Assembly: GCA_016841185.1 (NCBI GenBank)
Contig: JAENZQ010000002.1
Span: forward strand, 62,001 to 126,000
Source: Anaerovorax odorimutans
GTDB lineage: Bacteria > Bacillota > Clostridia > Peptostreptococcales > JAAYPU01
Length of the DNA: 64,000 nucleotides
Direction: 5' to 3'
A program made the translations under genes and the position numbers. A model generated the notes under the pieces. That model was not told where the DNA came from and searched no databases. It worked only from the letters and a program-made list of their open reading frames with translations. This document shows positions 19,601 through 31,014 of the stretch, one piece after another. How positions within the stretch are numbered: position 1 is the stretch's first letter; each line of letters starts with the position of its first letter.

Positions 19601-22159
19601 TCACTCTTTCAGTTTATCCATTTCATCTGTATAAAACCCTGTAACACCTATTTCTTCAAGGGATTTCTTCCTCCGAGCATCATTAACTGTATATGCATAC
19701 ACCTTCTTATCTTCCAGCACCGTCAAATCATGATAATCCGATTCTATCTTGCCTTCCGGAAGTGCAACGGCAAAAACATTATTAAGCATCACAAAATACA
19801 AAATTTCACGATTTGTATAGACGGAATTCTCCTCCACTTTAAAGATAATATTTGGATACCCCAGATACTCTGCTCTTGTAAATTCATCCATCCGATTCAT
19901 CTGAGGAATAAACTTGTTTAAATATTCCGGGTATTGTTCTTGAAGTATCTTCAGAAACTTTATACTATCAGTTTTTATTTCAGGAATAATCATAACATCC
20001 TGATGATACCTTATCCATTGTATCAAATCATCCAAAGTCATTTGGTGCCAACCGTTGATCATTTTTAAATTTTTGAATTCTTCTAATGAGAAGCGCTTTC
20101 CCTGCTGTCCAAACAATTTGGGCATAGACTCATCCCAATCCTTGACCAACACCGGATATCCGTCAGATGTCCATTCGAAACTCACCTCAATATATTTTGC
20201 ACCATTAATATAAGCTTCCTCTAAAGCCTCTTTCGAATTTGTCTGTACGTTCCCTTCCAAGATGTCCCCGCCCCTTGAGATAATAACATTTTCGCTGGAA
20301 GGACCGACCTCTGTCATCTCTTCTATTGTCTTATTTTCTAAGAAAATCTCTCGAAGCACATCATTTTGAAGTATGAAATTACCCATGTTTACTTCATTTA
20401 CTGCCCTTTTATACCCCGACTTGCACAACTCAAGGTCAACAGGCTCTCCGGTATTGATATCCCATGCTCTCCCATTTACAAACACACCGTCCCGGGGCAT
20501 TTCATAAATAATATTATCCTGAATAAAAGAACCCTTTGGCATATACGTTTGTGAGGCCACAAAACCGGTTTCCGCATTGATCAGATTCTGACCGAAATAC
20601 AGAGTATCCAGTTTATCAACTCCAAGAAGATAAGCGACAGTAGGAAGAAAATCAATCTGACCGCCGGTAGTATTAATGGTTCTGCTTATATCAAGACCGG
20701 GAATGTGTATGATTAAAGGAATATTCATCATTTCATCATAATCATAAGAGCCTCCTAAAAATCTGCCAACAGATTTATTAATGTCTTCTTCTTTGCAGTT
20801 AAGTCCGAAATGATCTCCATAAATGGCGATGACAGCATTTTCATACAATCCATTTGCTTTTAAGTCCTGAATAAACTTTCCGATTGCTACATCCGAAAAA
20901 TATGCACCATGCAGATAATTCCCGAAAAGTGTTCCTTCGTCCTCTTCTTTTAATCGTATTTTTTTATATTGATCAGGCATTTCATAAGGATGGTGACAGG
21001 ATAGGGTGATAAAAAAACCATAGAAAGGTTGAGGACTCTCTTTTAAAAAGTTCACTGACTGATTAAAAAAATCAATATCAGATAATCCGAAACCTATCGT
21101 TTCTCCTATCTCAAAATCATCTTCGTGAAAAAAGTGATCAAACCCCTGACCGGCATAAGCCTCTTTCCGATTCCAGAAATCCTTTTTATAACCATGAAAA
21201 GCCATAGTATTGTATCCTAAATCCTTGAGTATCCACGGAAGCCCGTGAAAATAATTTTCCGTATATAAGCTGTAAGTGTAGCTTCTGAAAGAAGCATATA
21301 ATGAGTTCTGACTGACAAACTCTGCATCAGAAGTATTTCCGCTTCCGAGTTGTTGATAATAATGATCAAAATACAAACTGTCATGCTTTATCAGCTCATT
21401 TAAATGAGGTGTTATTGCCTGTCCGTTATATTCTTTATTTATTACCATATCCTGTAAGGATTCTACCTGAATGACAATAAGATTCCTGCCTTTTGCAATT
21501 CCAAAAAGTTCGTCTCTTTCATTATTTTCATATCTGTCGGTATCCATGATTATCTCTGATACTCCAAAAGCTTCTGTCTCCTGATCCTGAAACAGGATAT
21601 CCTTCAAATGGTAAGTGAAAAATTCCTGATTATTAATAGAAGTCAACAGTTCACTCTGACCCCCATTTAAAGAAATAAAAGAAATCATACAAATCATAAA
21701 TACGGATAATATGGTTTTGATATTCCCAAGCCTTCTGCGATTCAATAAATGCTCCATGCTCCTCATTGTGCTTTTCGGAAAGAGAAAAACATGCATAATG
21801 ATAAAAATGGCATCTATTACTAAAAGCAAAAACAGTGGTTTAACTACTTCAAAAATGCTGTCTGTCACGTTCCCGAGGAAGCCGGCTGCTTCAATCATCG
21901 TAATAGATAAATTTCTGTTGAAATAACTGAAATAGGAAACATCCATAAACATCAACACAGATGATAAAAGATAAATTACCGATGCAATCCGTTTATTTTC
22001 AAAAAATAAAAAAAGAATTGAAATATAAATAACCGTTAAGAAATAAATAAAAACAAAATTGCTTTGTATATCCATCAGAGTATAATATAAAGCAATTTTT
22101 GAAAGCAGCAGTAAAGCCAGTATAATTAAAATACCTCTTCTATTTTTAGAAAATTGCAT
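19601..22159 (-). CDS. LTA synthase family sulfatase with C-terminal degenerate GDPD-like domain
   Basis: 5-TM N-terminus; 'NLIVIQVESLQ', 'GSGNTSDAEFVSQNSLY', 'IAIYGDHFG'; C-terminus 'GGDILEGNVQTNSKEALEEAYINGAKYIEVSFEWTSDGYPVLVKDWDE...'. Confidence 0.85.
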   Translation of the reverse strand: MQFSKNRRGILIILALLLLSKIALYYTLMDIQSNFVFIYFLTVIYISILFLFFENKRIASVIYLLSSVLMFMDVSYFSYFNRNLSITMIEAAGFLGNVTDSIFEVVKPLFLLLVIDAIFIIMHVFLFPKSTMRSMEHLLNRRRLGNIKTILSVFMICMISFISLNGGQSELLTSINNQEFFTYHLKDILFQDQETEAFGVSEIIMDTDRYENNERDELFGIAKGRNLIVIQVESLQDMVINKEYNGQAITPHLNELIKHDSLYFDHYYQQLGSGNTSDAEFVSQNSLYASFRSYTYSLYTENYFHGLPWILKDLGYNTMAFHGYKKDFWNRKEAYAGQGFDHFFHEDDFEIGETIGFGLSDIDFFNQSVNFLKESPQPFYGFFITLSCHHPYEMPDQYKKIRLKEEDEGTLFGNYLHGAYFSDVAIGKFIQDLKANGLYENAVIAIYGDHFGLNCKEEDINKSVGRFLGGSYDYDEMMNIPLIIHIPGLDISRTINTTGGQIDFLPTVAYLLGVDKLDTLYFGQNLINAETGFVASQTYMPKGSFIQDNIIYEMPRDGVFVNGRAWDINTGEPVDLELCKSGYKRAVNEVNMGNFILQNDVLREIFLENKTIEEMTEVGPSSENVIISRGGDILEGNVQTNSKEALEEAYINGAKYIEVSFEWTSDGYPVLVKDWDESMPKLFGQQGKRFSLEEFKNLKMINGWHQMTLDDLIQWIRYHQDVMIIPEIKTDSIKFLKILQEQYPEYLNKFIPQMNRMDEFTRAEYLGYPNIIFKVEENSVYTNREILYFVMLNNVFAVALPEGKIESDYHDLTVLEDKKVYAYTVNDARRKKSLEEIGVTGFYTDEMDKLKE

Positions 22160-22509
22160 AGACAGACTCCTTTTTTGCTTGTAAACTATATTCCATTATA
22201 ATATAAAAAACCCAGTTTTCAATTATAATTTATTGTTTGAAAATAAGATTTAAAAAAGCAGATTTTTTTGATCCGGGGTATTTCTCACTATATTATTATA
22301 AAATTTTTTTGTGTATATTTTATCAGTTGAATGAATAAAATCGTTTTTTAAAACTGTTTTATTCATTTTATCTTATCTTTATTCAATTATAAACATTCTT
22401 TTACAAAAATATAGATAATATCATTTTTTTCGCAACTGGACATTTTCTAATTTCTGTTATAGTATTAAATTCAAGGTTTATTATATGATATTGAAGGAGG
22501 GATTCTTTT

Positions 22510-23913
22510 ATGCAGCAGAGGGAAAACTGGGGTTCACGGCTCGGCTTTCTTTTAGCAGCAGCTGGTTCTGCAGTAGGTCTCGGAAATATATGGAGATTTC
22601 CATATTTAACAGGCGAAAACGGTGGTAGTGCATTCATAGTTATTTATTTGGTTTGCGTTTTCGTCATCGGATTGAGTATCATGATTGCCGAGTTTACTGT
22701 AGGAAGAAGAAGCAGCCTTGCAGCTGTAGGCGCATATAAAAGCTACAGCCGCAACTGGACATTTGTAGGTGTAATCGGGGTCCTCAGTGGTTTCTTGATC
22801 ATGGGATTCTACCCGGTCGTAGGTGGTTGGGCACTTGCTTATATCATCAAATCTGTTTCAGGTTTATTGACAACACCGGATGCTATCGGTGATACTTTTG
22901 TAACATTTATCTCGGGATCCGTTCAACCACTGATATGGATGCTTGTATTCTTAGCATTAAATGTGGCAATTGTCGCCAAAGGAATTGCAGGAGGAATAGA
23001 AAAAGCAAGCAAGATACTAATGCCTACTCTTCTTGTATTACTTATTTTTATAGGAATCAGAAGCGTAAGCCTTCCGGGTGCCGATGCAGGTCTTAAATTC
23101 TTATTCTCACCTGATTGGTCTCAGGTTACAGGCCAGACATTCCTCGCAGCATTGGGCCAGGCATTTTTCTCACTCAGCCTTGGTATGGGTTGTATGATCA
23201 CTTATGGCAGTTATCTGAATAAAGAAGAAAACCTTGCTAAGAATGCAACAATTGTAACCTCTCTGGATACACTTTGTGCAATTCTGGCAGGTATCGCCAT
23301 ATTTCCGGCTCTTTTCGCTTTCGGTATGACACCAGATCAGGGTCCCGGCCTTGTATTCGTAATCGTACCATCTATTTTTGCAGCAATGGGCAGTGCCGGT
23401 GTTTTCTTCTCAACTTTATTCTTTATTGCATTGGCTGTAGCTGCACTTACTTCATCCGTATCATTACTGGAGGTAGTTGTAGCGTATTTGATCGATGAAA
23501 GAGGTATGCCAAGAAAACGTGCCGTTTACTCCGCATCAGGCGTTATGGCCGTACTGTGTATCATGGCTTCTTTATCATTGGGAGTAACATCACATATCAC
23601 CTTCCTTGGTGTAGGTGCTTTTGATTTCTTTGATATACTCACCGACAAGATATTCTTAGCAGTTGGAGGAATGCTCCTTGCTATATTTGCCGGCTGGGTT
23701 TACAAGAAAGAAGATTTAAAAGATGAGCTGACAAACGGCGGAAAAGTTCAATTTGGGCTATTTGAAATATGGTATGCTTTAATCAAATACATCATCCCAA
23801 TTGCCATTGCAGTCATTGCATTCATGGGAATCAGATCAATCGCTCAAACAGGTCTGATGATATTTGGGCTCTTAGTAATAGCAGTTCTTGCAGTATTCTC
23901 TAAGAAATTATAA
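22510..23913 (+). CDS. Sodium-dependent transporter (NSS/SNF family)
   Basis: 'WGSRLGFLLAAAGSAVGLGNIWRFPYLTGENGGSAFIVIYL'. Confidence 0.95.
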   Translation: MQQRENWGSRLGFLLAAAGSAVGLGNIWRFPYLTGENGGSAFIVIYLVCVFVIGLSIMIAEFTVGRRSSLAAVGAYKSYSRNWTFVGVIGVLSGFLIMGFYPVVGGWALAYIIKSVSGLLTTPDAIGDTFVTFISGSVQPLIWMLVFLALNVAIVAKGIAGGIEKASKILMPTLLVLLIFIGIRSVSLPGADAGLKFLFSPDWSQVTGQTFLAALGQAFFSLSLGMGCMITYGSYLNKEENLAKNATIVTSLDTLCAILAGIAIFPALFAFGMTPDQGPGLVFVIVPSIFAAMGSAGVFFSTLFFIALAVAALTSSVSLLEVVVAYLIDERGMPRKRAVYSASGVMAVLCIMASLSLGVTSHITFLGVGAFDFFDILTDKIFLAVGGMLLAIFAGWVYKKEDLKDELTNGGKVQFGLFEIWYALIKYIIPIAIAVIAFMGIRSIAQTGLMIFGLLVIAVLAVFSKKL

Positions 23914-23940
23914 ATCACTATTATAGTATAGTATAAATCA

Positions 23941-23975
23941 AAAAAGCCTGCATTTTTTTCAATGCAGGCTTTTTA
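23941..23975 (+). terminator. Rho-independent terminator downstream of the NSS transporter gene
   Basis: AAAAAAGCCTGCATTTTTTTCAATGCAGGCTTTTT. Confidence 0.85.
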
Positions 23976-24098
23976 TATTAGGGCTCTATGTCAAATGTTG
24001 AGATAGAACACTTGTAAAACAAAGTCAAATGGGGCTGGCGAGAGTCAGTCTCTTAATTTAGCTACTCATAACATGTAATATTCTGTTTCTTGTCTTAC

Positions 24099-25799
24099 CT
24101 AATATTCCAATTCCCGGTACTCTTTATACGAAATCCCTTTCTTAACGATGTCTTCGAAAACGTCCCAAACAGACTCTTCTTCAAATCCTTTACGCCAACT
24201 TGCACTTCCAGCCAAATCATATTCCTCGATTAAACTAAGTTTATAAGCTATGGATCTTGAATCTTCTATCCAAACTTTATAGGTTTTATCATCTTCGAAA
24301 TATTCGATATAATACTGCTTTTCTTTATCCAGCCAATTAACACGAAGGTTTTTCTCCCTAATAATATCTCTGACCTGTTCCATAGATAAAGATTGACTGG
24401 ATACGGTTTTTCCACCATTACCGTCTGCCGTCTCTATCCAAAGCCGCGTATACAAGGGGATTCCTACCAGCAATTTCTCAGATGGGATATCTTCCAAAGA
24501 TTTTATAACGTAATTGTTTACCCAATCATAAGAAGCAACAGACCCGGAAATTGTTGAACCGGCCCAATGTTCATCATATGTCATTACTGCAATATAATCC
24601 ACCAATTGAGATAAAGCTTTTCTGTCATACTCCACAGTCCAGGATGCCGGAACCATGATATCAATACTGAGGTTTAAACCTTGTTTCTCAGTATAATACC
24701 TCATAATGGATACAAAATTAGTTAAAGCATCACGATCCTCATCTTTAACCGATTCAAAATCAATATTCAACCCATCCAGATCATAAAGGCCGGCATAGAA
24801 AAGCAGCTGTGCAACAACTTTTTTTGTAAGTTTTTCGTCATTAAGAACCGTATGAGTCAAATCTCCGTTAAAACTATTTGTTACCAATCCCCAGACTTTA
24901 TATCCTTCCCGATGAACTTGATTGAGATATCCTTTATCGGCTTTATTTCCTAAATTCCCTTCAGCATCTTTGATATAAAACCAAGTAGGTGACAAAATAT
25001 CAATTGCATCATTTTTATCATTATCAGGCACAGGTGTATTTAAATAGACATACTCCCAGACAAGATTGATTTTTTCTCTGCCATAATCCATCTTCTCTCT
25101 TTTAAAATTATAAAAATCTACTTGAGAAAGATCTATGCTGAAAATATCCACATCATTCTTTTTCAAAAAACAGGTCACACCTTCTTCTGTTTTAACTTTA
25201 TAATAATTATCCGTTTCTTTAATAATTTGGAGTATATCATTAGAACTTAGTATCAGGTCCTCTGACCTTTTATCAGTAACAGACGGCTTAACTTCAACAG
25301 ATTCCTTATTAATTCTTGCCATTGATTTCAGGCTCTCAGTTGCTTCCTCAATATAGATCCTGTTTCTATCACGACTGTAGGTGACATGAAAGAAACTCTC
25401 CAGAACATCTAAAGGAAAATATAATTCTCCTTCTATATTTCGGAGTGGAATATAGGCATTCTCCATATTTCGTTTAATAAAATCTGTCACTTCCGGATCT
25501 TCAAGGATCAGATCGGCCTTTGATATATTGATAACAATCTGTTTATTTACATCATCTACCGTTATCTTTGAACTTCTTATTTGTTTTCCTATCATACTGC
25601 ATGGCAAATAAATACCGCTATTTATAGAATAGGCACTTTCATTTCTGATTCTATCTCCTTTGAAATAAATATCTATCTCTGAATCCTTTATATCCACATC
25701 CGATAAAGCTTCTGCAAATAAAAATCCATCTACATTAACAAATACAATAATCATACTTAAAATCATTAAAATAAAAAAAGACTTTCTCCGGCTGCTCAT
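24099..25799 (-). CDS. Glycosyl hydrolase family 18 protein with N-terminal copper-amine-oxidase-like/SH3-like regions
   Basis: GH18 'YDLDGLNIDFESV' (DxxDxDxE), 'IAVMTYDEHW'; signal peptide. Confidence 0.9.
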   Translation of the reverse strand: MSSRRKSFFILMILSMIIVFVNVDGFLFAEALSDVDIKDSEIDIYFKGDRIRNESAYSINSGIYLPCSMIGKQIRSSKITVDDVNKQIVINISKADLILEDPEVTDFIKRNMENAYIPLRNIEGELYFPLDVLESFFHVTYSRDRNRIYIEEATESLKSMARINKESVEVKPSVTDKRSEDLILSSNDILQIIKETDNYYKVKTEEGVTCFLKKNDVDIFSIDLSQVDFYNFKREKMDYGREKINLVWEYVYLNTPVPDNDKNDAIDILSPTWFYIKDAEGNLGNKADKGYLNQVHREGYKVWGLVTNSFNGDLTHTVLNDEKLTKKVVAQLLFYAGLYDLDGLNIDFESVKDEDRDALTNFVSIMRYYTEKQGLNLSIDIMVPASWTVEYDRKALSQLVDYIAVMTYDEHWAGSTISGSVASYDWVNNYVIKSLEDIPSEKLLVGIPLYTRLWIETADGNGGKTVSSQSLSMEQVRDIIREKNLRVNWLDKEKQYYIEYFEDDKTYKVWIEDSRSIAYKLSLIEEYDLAGSASWRKGFEEESVWDVFEDIVKKGISYKEYRELEY

Positions 25800-25904
25800 T
25801 TTTATCCCCTTTAATAATATGTATTTTTCTTCATTATAATATATGGATTTACAACAATAAAGTTAAAATCTTGTTACATTTCGACAAGAAAAAAACAAAA
25901 GCGC

Positions 25905-25988
25905 GAAACGGAAGGGACGGTTCTTTTTGTTTACCTCTTTCGAGATTTCTTGTTGAAAGTAAACAAAAAGAACCGTCCCTTCCGTTTC
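25905..25988. repeat. Inverted repeat AAACGGAAGGGACGGTTCTTTTTGTTT, copy 2
   Basis: 30-nt perfect inverted repeat: 25905-25934 GAAACGGAAGGGACGGTTCTTTTTGTTTAC and 25959-25988. Confidence 0.95.
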
Positions 25989-25992
25989 ATCT

Positions 25993-26592
25993 TCATTCTT
26001 CATTTTTTATGGCAAGCAGTTCTTCCATCAAACTCATCAATTCTTCTTTTCCTTGTTTATTTAAAGCGGAAACCAGAATAAGAGTATCCTCTTTATTCAT
26101 ATTTAATCCCTTCCTGATAATTGACAAATTTTTCTGCCTTGAATTATTGGAAATTTTATCTGATTTGGTTGCAATGACAAACCCATCTAAATGATAAAAC
26201 TTTAACCAATCATACATCTGCATGTCCATATTGGTTGGGGGGTGCCTTGAGTCAACAAGCTGTCCAACTTTTATCAGATTTTCTCTTGTCTTTAAGTAAT
26301 TTTCTATCATTGATCCCCATTTTTCTTTTTCTGTTTTGGAAACCTTTGCATATCCATATCCGGGTAAATCTACGATCCTGAATGCATTATTCACTTCATA
26401 GAAATTAATGGTTTGTGTTTTTCCCGGGCTGGAACTGGTCCTGGCAAATCTCTTTCGATTTAGTATCAAATTAATCAAAGACGATTTACCTACATTGGAA
26501 CGCCCGGCAAAGGCAATTTCAGGAAGGGTTTTATCAGGATACTGTTGTGAGCTTACTGCGACAGCAGTAAGCTCAACTGTTTTAATAATCAT
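25993..26592 (-). CDS. engB: Ribosome biogenesis GTPase YsxC/EngB
   Basis: 'AFAGRSNVGKSSLINLILNRK', 'VDLPGYGYAKVS', 'ATKSDK'. Confidence 0.95.
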   Translation of the reverse strand: MIIKTVELTAVAVSSQQYPDKTLPEIAFAGRSNVGKSSLINLILNRKRFARTSSSPGKTQTINFYEVNNAFRIVDLPGYGYAKVSKTEKEKWGSMIENYLKTRENLIKVGQLVDSRHPPTNMDMQMYDWLKFYHLDGFVIATKSDKISNNSRQKNLSIIRKGLNMNKEDTLILVSALNKQGKEELMSLMEELLAIKNEE

Positions 26593-26594
26593 TT

Positions 26595-28928
26595 TTAATT
26601 TTTCTCCTTAACAAGGGTATGCTCTAAAACCTGATCCATTTTTTCTATCAAAACAAATTCCAGCTTCTTTTTAACATTATCAGGAATATCCTCTATATCC
26701 TTTTCATTTTCAGCAGGAAGCAATACTTTTTTTATACCAGCCCTATTGGCTGCCAGTACTTTTTCCTTGATACCGCCTACAGGCAATACTTTCCCTCTTA
26801 AAGTGATTTCTCCCGTCATTGCAACATTTTTATTTGTTGGAATTCCTGTTAAAGAGGAAATTACAGATGTACACATAGTCACCCCTGCTGAAGGACCATC
26901 TTTGGGAGTCGCGCCCTCAGGAATATGAATATGAATATCATAATCTTTATAAAAGTTGTTATCAATATTCAAATCTTTTGCTTTTGAACGGATATAACTG
27001 ATTCCGGCTTTTGCCGACTCCTGCATTACATCGCCCAATTGCCCTGTCAAAACAAGCTTGCCGGTGCCTGGCATTATAGTTGTTTCAATGTAAAGGGTAT
27101 CACCGCCAAAAATAGTCCAGGCTAACCCGGTTGTAACGCCTATTTCATTAACAGTATCAATGACGTCATATCTGTATTTTCTTTTTCCGAGATACTTGTC
27201 CAAATTCCCTGAATTGATACGAACAACGCTGACATTTTTCTCTACGATTCTTTTAGCTGCTTTTCTGCAAACATTGGCAATCTGCCTTTCCAGATTTCTC
27301 ACACCCGATTCTTTTGTATAATAATTCACAACATCTCTTATAACCTGCTCAGATAAAAATATGCTTTTCTCTTCCAATCCATGTTCTTTTTTCTGCTTTG
27401 GAACCAGATATTTCAATGCAATATTTACTTTTTCTTCTTCAGTATATCCCGATACTTCAATAACTTCCATTCTATCTAATAATGGTCTCGGAATAGTCTC
27501 TGTAGTGTTTGCCGTTGTGATAAACATTACTTTTGACAAATCAAAGGGTACCTCAAGATAATGATCGGTAAATTCTTTATTTTGCTCAGGATCCAGCACC
27601 TCTAACAAAGCAGATGCAGGATCTCCTCTGAAGTCATTCCCGATTTTATCCACTTCGTCAAAGAGAAAAACCGGATTATTGGATTCAGCATCTTTAATAG
27701 CAGAAATGATCCGACCAGGTATTGCTCCGATATAAGTACGCCTATGTCCTCTTATTTCTGCTTCATCTCTCACTCCACCCAAAGACATTCTGACAAAATT
27801 TCTGCTTAATGATCTGGCTACGGATTTCGCTATAGAAGTTTTACCTACGCCCGGAGGACCAACTAAACAGAGTATCGGGCCTTTCATGCCTTTAGATAAT
27901 TTCCTGACTGCAAGATACTCCAAGACCCTTTCTTTTACTTTTTCAAGTCCATAATGATCTTCCTCTAAAATCTTCCTTGAACGATTGATATCAATGCTGT
28001 CCTTGGTCTTTTTATTCCAAGGTAATTCCAATATCCACTCTACATAGGTTCTGATAACACCGCTTTCAGCTGAAGAAGATGGAATCTTGGCAAGCCTGTT
28101 TATTTCTTTTTCTACTTTTTCATGAATTTTCTTAGACAATTTCAGTTTCTTAAGCTTTGATAAATATTTTTCAATCTCCTCTTCGATGCCCTCATCTTGT
28201 CCAAGCTCTTCCTGAATGGCTCTCAGCTGCTCTTTGAGATAATATTCTTTCTGTACTTTATTTATCTGCGAGCGCACTTTTATATTAATATCTCTTTCTA
28301 TTTTCAGAACTTCATTTTCCCTGGTTATAAGTTTGTGTATGATTTCTAAACGATTTTTAAAATCAAAAGCTTCAAGAATTTCTTGTTTTTGATCGATACG
28401 AATATCCATATGCGATGTAATAACATCTGCCAGTCTGCCTGGTTCTTCTATGGAAGCAACAGAAGGAAAAATATCGGGAGATATTTTTGAATTTAATGTC
28501 AGATATTCTTCAAATTTATTAAGTACGGCTCTCATCAATGCTTCTATTTCCTTGGAAACATCTGACGAATCTTCTTCATATACCTCTTCAATCTCACACT
28601 TAAAAAAAGGTTCTTCAAAAATCGTATCCTTTATAACACCTCTGCTAAGGCCTTCTACCAGAACACGTATAGCATCCCCGGGCAGCTTCAGCATTTGTTT
28701 TATTTTAGCGACGGTTCCTATTTTATAAAAATCTTCTGTAGTCGGAATATCTGTTTCTGCATTGATCTGAGAAGAGAGAAAAATAAGCTGATCATTGATC
28801 ATAGCCTCTTCTAAAGCATTTATGGATTTTTCCCTTCCCACATCAAAATGCAATACCATATACGGAAAAATTGCCAACCCTCTTAAAGGAATCATGGGTA
28901 AACTGATACTTTCCTTCTTAGTACTCAT
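26595..28928 (-). CDS. lon: ATP-dependent endopeptidase Lon
   Basis: '[17 protein letters not shown]', '[22 protein letters not shown]' Ser-Lys protease domain; start at 'MSTKKES' preferred. Confidence 0.96.
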   Translation of the reverse strand: MSTKKESISLPMIPLRGLAIFPYMVLHFDVGREKSINALEEAMINDQLIFLSSQINAETDIPTTEDFYKIGTVAKIKQMLKLPGDAIRVLVEGLSRGVIKDTIFEEPFFKCEIEEVYEEDSSDVSKEIEALMRAVLNKFEEYLTLNSKISPDIFPSVASIEEPGRLADVITSHMDIRIDQKQEILEAFDFKNRLEIIHKLITRENEVLKIERDINIKVRSQINKVQKEYYLKEQLRAIQEELGQDEGIEEEIEKYLSKLKKLKLSKKIHEKVEKEINRLAKIPSSSAESGVIRTYVEWILELPWNKKTKDSIDINRSRKILEEDHYGLEKVKERVLEYLAVRKLSKGMKGPILCLVGPPGVGKTSIAKSVARSLSRNFVRMSLGGVRDEAEIRGHRRTYIGAIPGRIISAIKDAESNNPVFLFDEVDKIGNDFRGDPASALLEVLDPEQNKEFTDHYLEVPFDLSKVMFITTANTTETIPRPLLDRMEVIEVSGYTEEEKVNIALKYLVPKQKKEHGLEEKSIFLSEQVIRDVVNYYTKESGVRNLERQIANVCRKAAKRIVEKNVSVVRINSGNLDKYLGKRKYRYDVIDTVNEIGVTTGLAWTIFGGDTLYIETTIMPGTGKLVLTGQLGDVMQESAKAGISYIRSKAKDLNIDNNFYKDYDIHIHIPEGATPKDGPSAGVTMCTSVISSLTGIPTNKNVAMTGEITLRGKVLPVGGIKEKVLAANRAGIKKVLLPAENEKDIEDIPDNVKKKLEFVLIEKMDQVLEHTLVKEKN

Positions 28929-29107
28929 TATATCACTCCTTGCTATTATCCTTAGCTTGTACATTGTCTATATAATTTAAATATGTGAATCATAGTTTCC
29001 ATATATTTATTTTGATGAAAAACAGTTTTTATATACTTTTATTGTGACAAATATTATAAACAAATCAAATATATATTTCAATATTTTCCATCAGGTTAAT
29101 CAAAGAA

Positions 29108-29132
29108 AAACAGGCGGCGTTGCCGTCTGTTT
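29108..29132 (-). terminator. Hairpin/terminator at the 3' end of clpX
   Basis: minus strand AAACAGACGGCAACGCCGCCTGTTTTTCTTT. Confidence 0.65.
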
Positions 29133-30390
29133 ATGATGCCGATTCCTGATTTCGATTTCTTTTTTTCGAATCTTCTATCACAAGAGTTGGGTCTGTACTA
29201 TTAAATATGGTCTCTTTTGTAATAATACATTTTCTGATATCATTACGAGACGGTATCTCATACATAATCTCGGTCATAACTTTTTCAAGAATGCTTCTCA
29301 ATCCCCGGGCTCCTGTTTTCTTTTCGATTGCTTTTTCTGCTATAGCCTTATAGGCCTCTTCTTCTATTTCCAGTTCCACATCATCCATTTCAAACAGCTT
29401 TTTATACTGCTTTATCAATGCATTCTTGGGCTCTCTGATAATTCGAATCAACGCTTCTTTTCCCAGCTCCGACAGTGTGATAATAACCGGAAGTCTTCCT
29501 ATAAATTCCGGAATCAAGCCATACTTCAACAAATCTTCCGGTTGGACCTGAGTCAAAATTTTACTGACTTCTACAATAGATTTTTGATTATCTGAAGTAA
29601 ACCCAATAGTTTTTTCTCCAATTCTGTTTTTTATAATTTTATCGAGGCCATCAAAGGCGCCTCCGCAAATAAACAGTATATCCGTTGTATCAATTTGAAT
29701 AAACTCCTGATGAGGGTGTTTTCGGCCACCTTGCGGGGGAACACTTGCAACTGTTCCCTCCAATATTTTCAAGAGTGCCTGCTGCACACCTTCACCGCTT
29801 ACATCCCGTGTAATGGAAGGATTATCTGTCTTCCTTGCAATCTTATCGATTTCATCAATATATATGATACCCTTCTGGGCACGATCAATGTCATAATCGG
29901 CAGACTGAATCAATTTTAATAATATATTTTCAACATCTTCACCAACATAACCTGCTTCTGTCAGAGCAGTTGCATCGGCTATTGCAAAAGGGACATTCAG
30001 TATTTTTGCCAGAGTTTGAGCAAGCAAAGTTTTACCTGATCCTGTAGGTCCGATCATAACGATATTACTTTTCTGAATCTCCACATCACTTTTGCTGGTA
30101 TTGTTTATTCTTTTGTAATGATTATAAACAGCCACGGCTAAACCTTTTTTTGCTTCATCCTGTTCGATCACATATTCGTTTAATATCTGGAAAATATCTT
30201 TGGGTTTTGGAAGCTTTTCCGCATATTGATTATTGAGAGAACCTGCTTCCTCAGAAATAATTTCCTGACACAATTCAATGCATTCATCACAGATATAAAC
30301 GCTTGGCCCTGCTACCAATCGCTTGACCTGATCCTGAGATTTACCGCAAAAAGAACACTTCAACTGTTTTTTTTCATCAAATCTGGACAT
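29131..30390 (-). CDS. clpX: ClpX ATPase subunit of Clp protease
   Basis: zinc finger '[30 protein letters not shown]', '[17 protein letters not shown]'. Confidence 0.96.
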   Translation of the reverse strand: MSRFDEKKQLKCSFCGKSQDQVKRLVAGPSVYICDECIELCQEIISEEAGSLNNQYAEKLPKPKDIFQILNEYVIEQDEAKKGLAVAVYNHYKRINNTSKSDVEIQKSNIVMIGPTGSGKTLLAQTLAKILNVPFAIADATALTEAGYVGEDVENILLKLIQSADYDIDRAQKGIIYIDEIDKIARKTDNPSITRDVSGEGVQQALLKILEGTVASVPPQGGRKHPHQEFIQIDTTDILFICGGAFDGLDKIIKNRIGEKTIGFTSDNQKSIVEVSKILTQVQPEDLLKYGLIPEFIGRLPVIITLSELGKEALIRIIREPKNALIKQYKKLFEMDDVELEIEEEAYKAIAEKAIEKKTGARGLRSILEKVMTEIMYEIPSRNDIRKCIITKETIFNSTDPTLVIEDSKKRNRNQESAS

Positions 30391-30403
30391 CAGTTCACCT
30401 CTG

Positions 30404-30991
30404 TTACTTTTTTTTAGATGCAATTACTTTATCTATTATACCATATTCAACAGCCTCTTCTGCAGTCATAAAATTGTCTCTGTCTGTATCTCTGGCTACT
30501 TTCTCAATTAACTGACCTGTTCGTTCACTTAATATGTTATTTATTTTATCTCTCATTTTCAAAATTCTTTCCGTATGAATTCGGATATCTTCTGCTTGAC
30601 CCCGCATACCACCTATAGGCTGGTGAATCATAATTTCCGAATTAGGAAGCGCATATCTCTTCCCTTTTGCACCTGCAGCCAGCAAAAAAGCACCCATACT
30701 GGCGGCCATGCCAACGCATGTCGTAGAAACATCCGGCTTAATATGCTGCATAGTGTCATAAATTGCCATTCCTGCTGTAATGGATCCTCCAGGGCTGTTG
30801 ATATATAACATAATATCTTTATCCGGGTCCTCAGATTCGAGAAACAAAAGCTGGGCAACAATAAGACTTGCCACATTATCATTTACTTCTTCCCCTAAAA
30901 AAACAACTCTGTCTTTTAGCAACCGGGAATAAATATCATACGATCTTTCTCCTCTATTAGTCTGCTCGACCACCATAGGAATAAGCGACAT
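30404..30991 (-). CDS. clpP: ClpP protease subunit
   Basis: '[32 protein letters not shown]'. Confidence 0.96.
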   Translation of the reverse strand: MSLIPMVVEQTNRGERSYDIYSRLLKDRVVFLGEEVNDNVASLIVAQLLFLESEDPDKDIMLYINSPGGSITAGMAIYDTMQHIKPDVSTTCVGMAASMGAFLLAAGAKGKRYALPNSEIMIHQPIGGMRGQAEDIRIHTERILKMRDKINNILSERTGQLIEKVARDTDRDNFMTAEEAVEYGIIDKVIASKKK

Positions 30992-31014
30992 AATTCATTC
31001 CTCCTCTTAGATAA

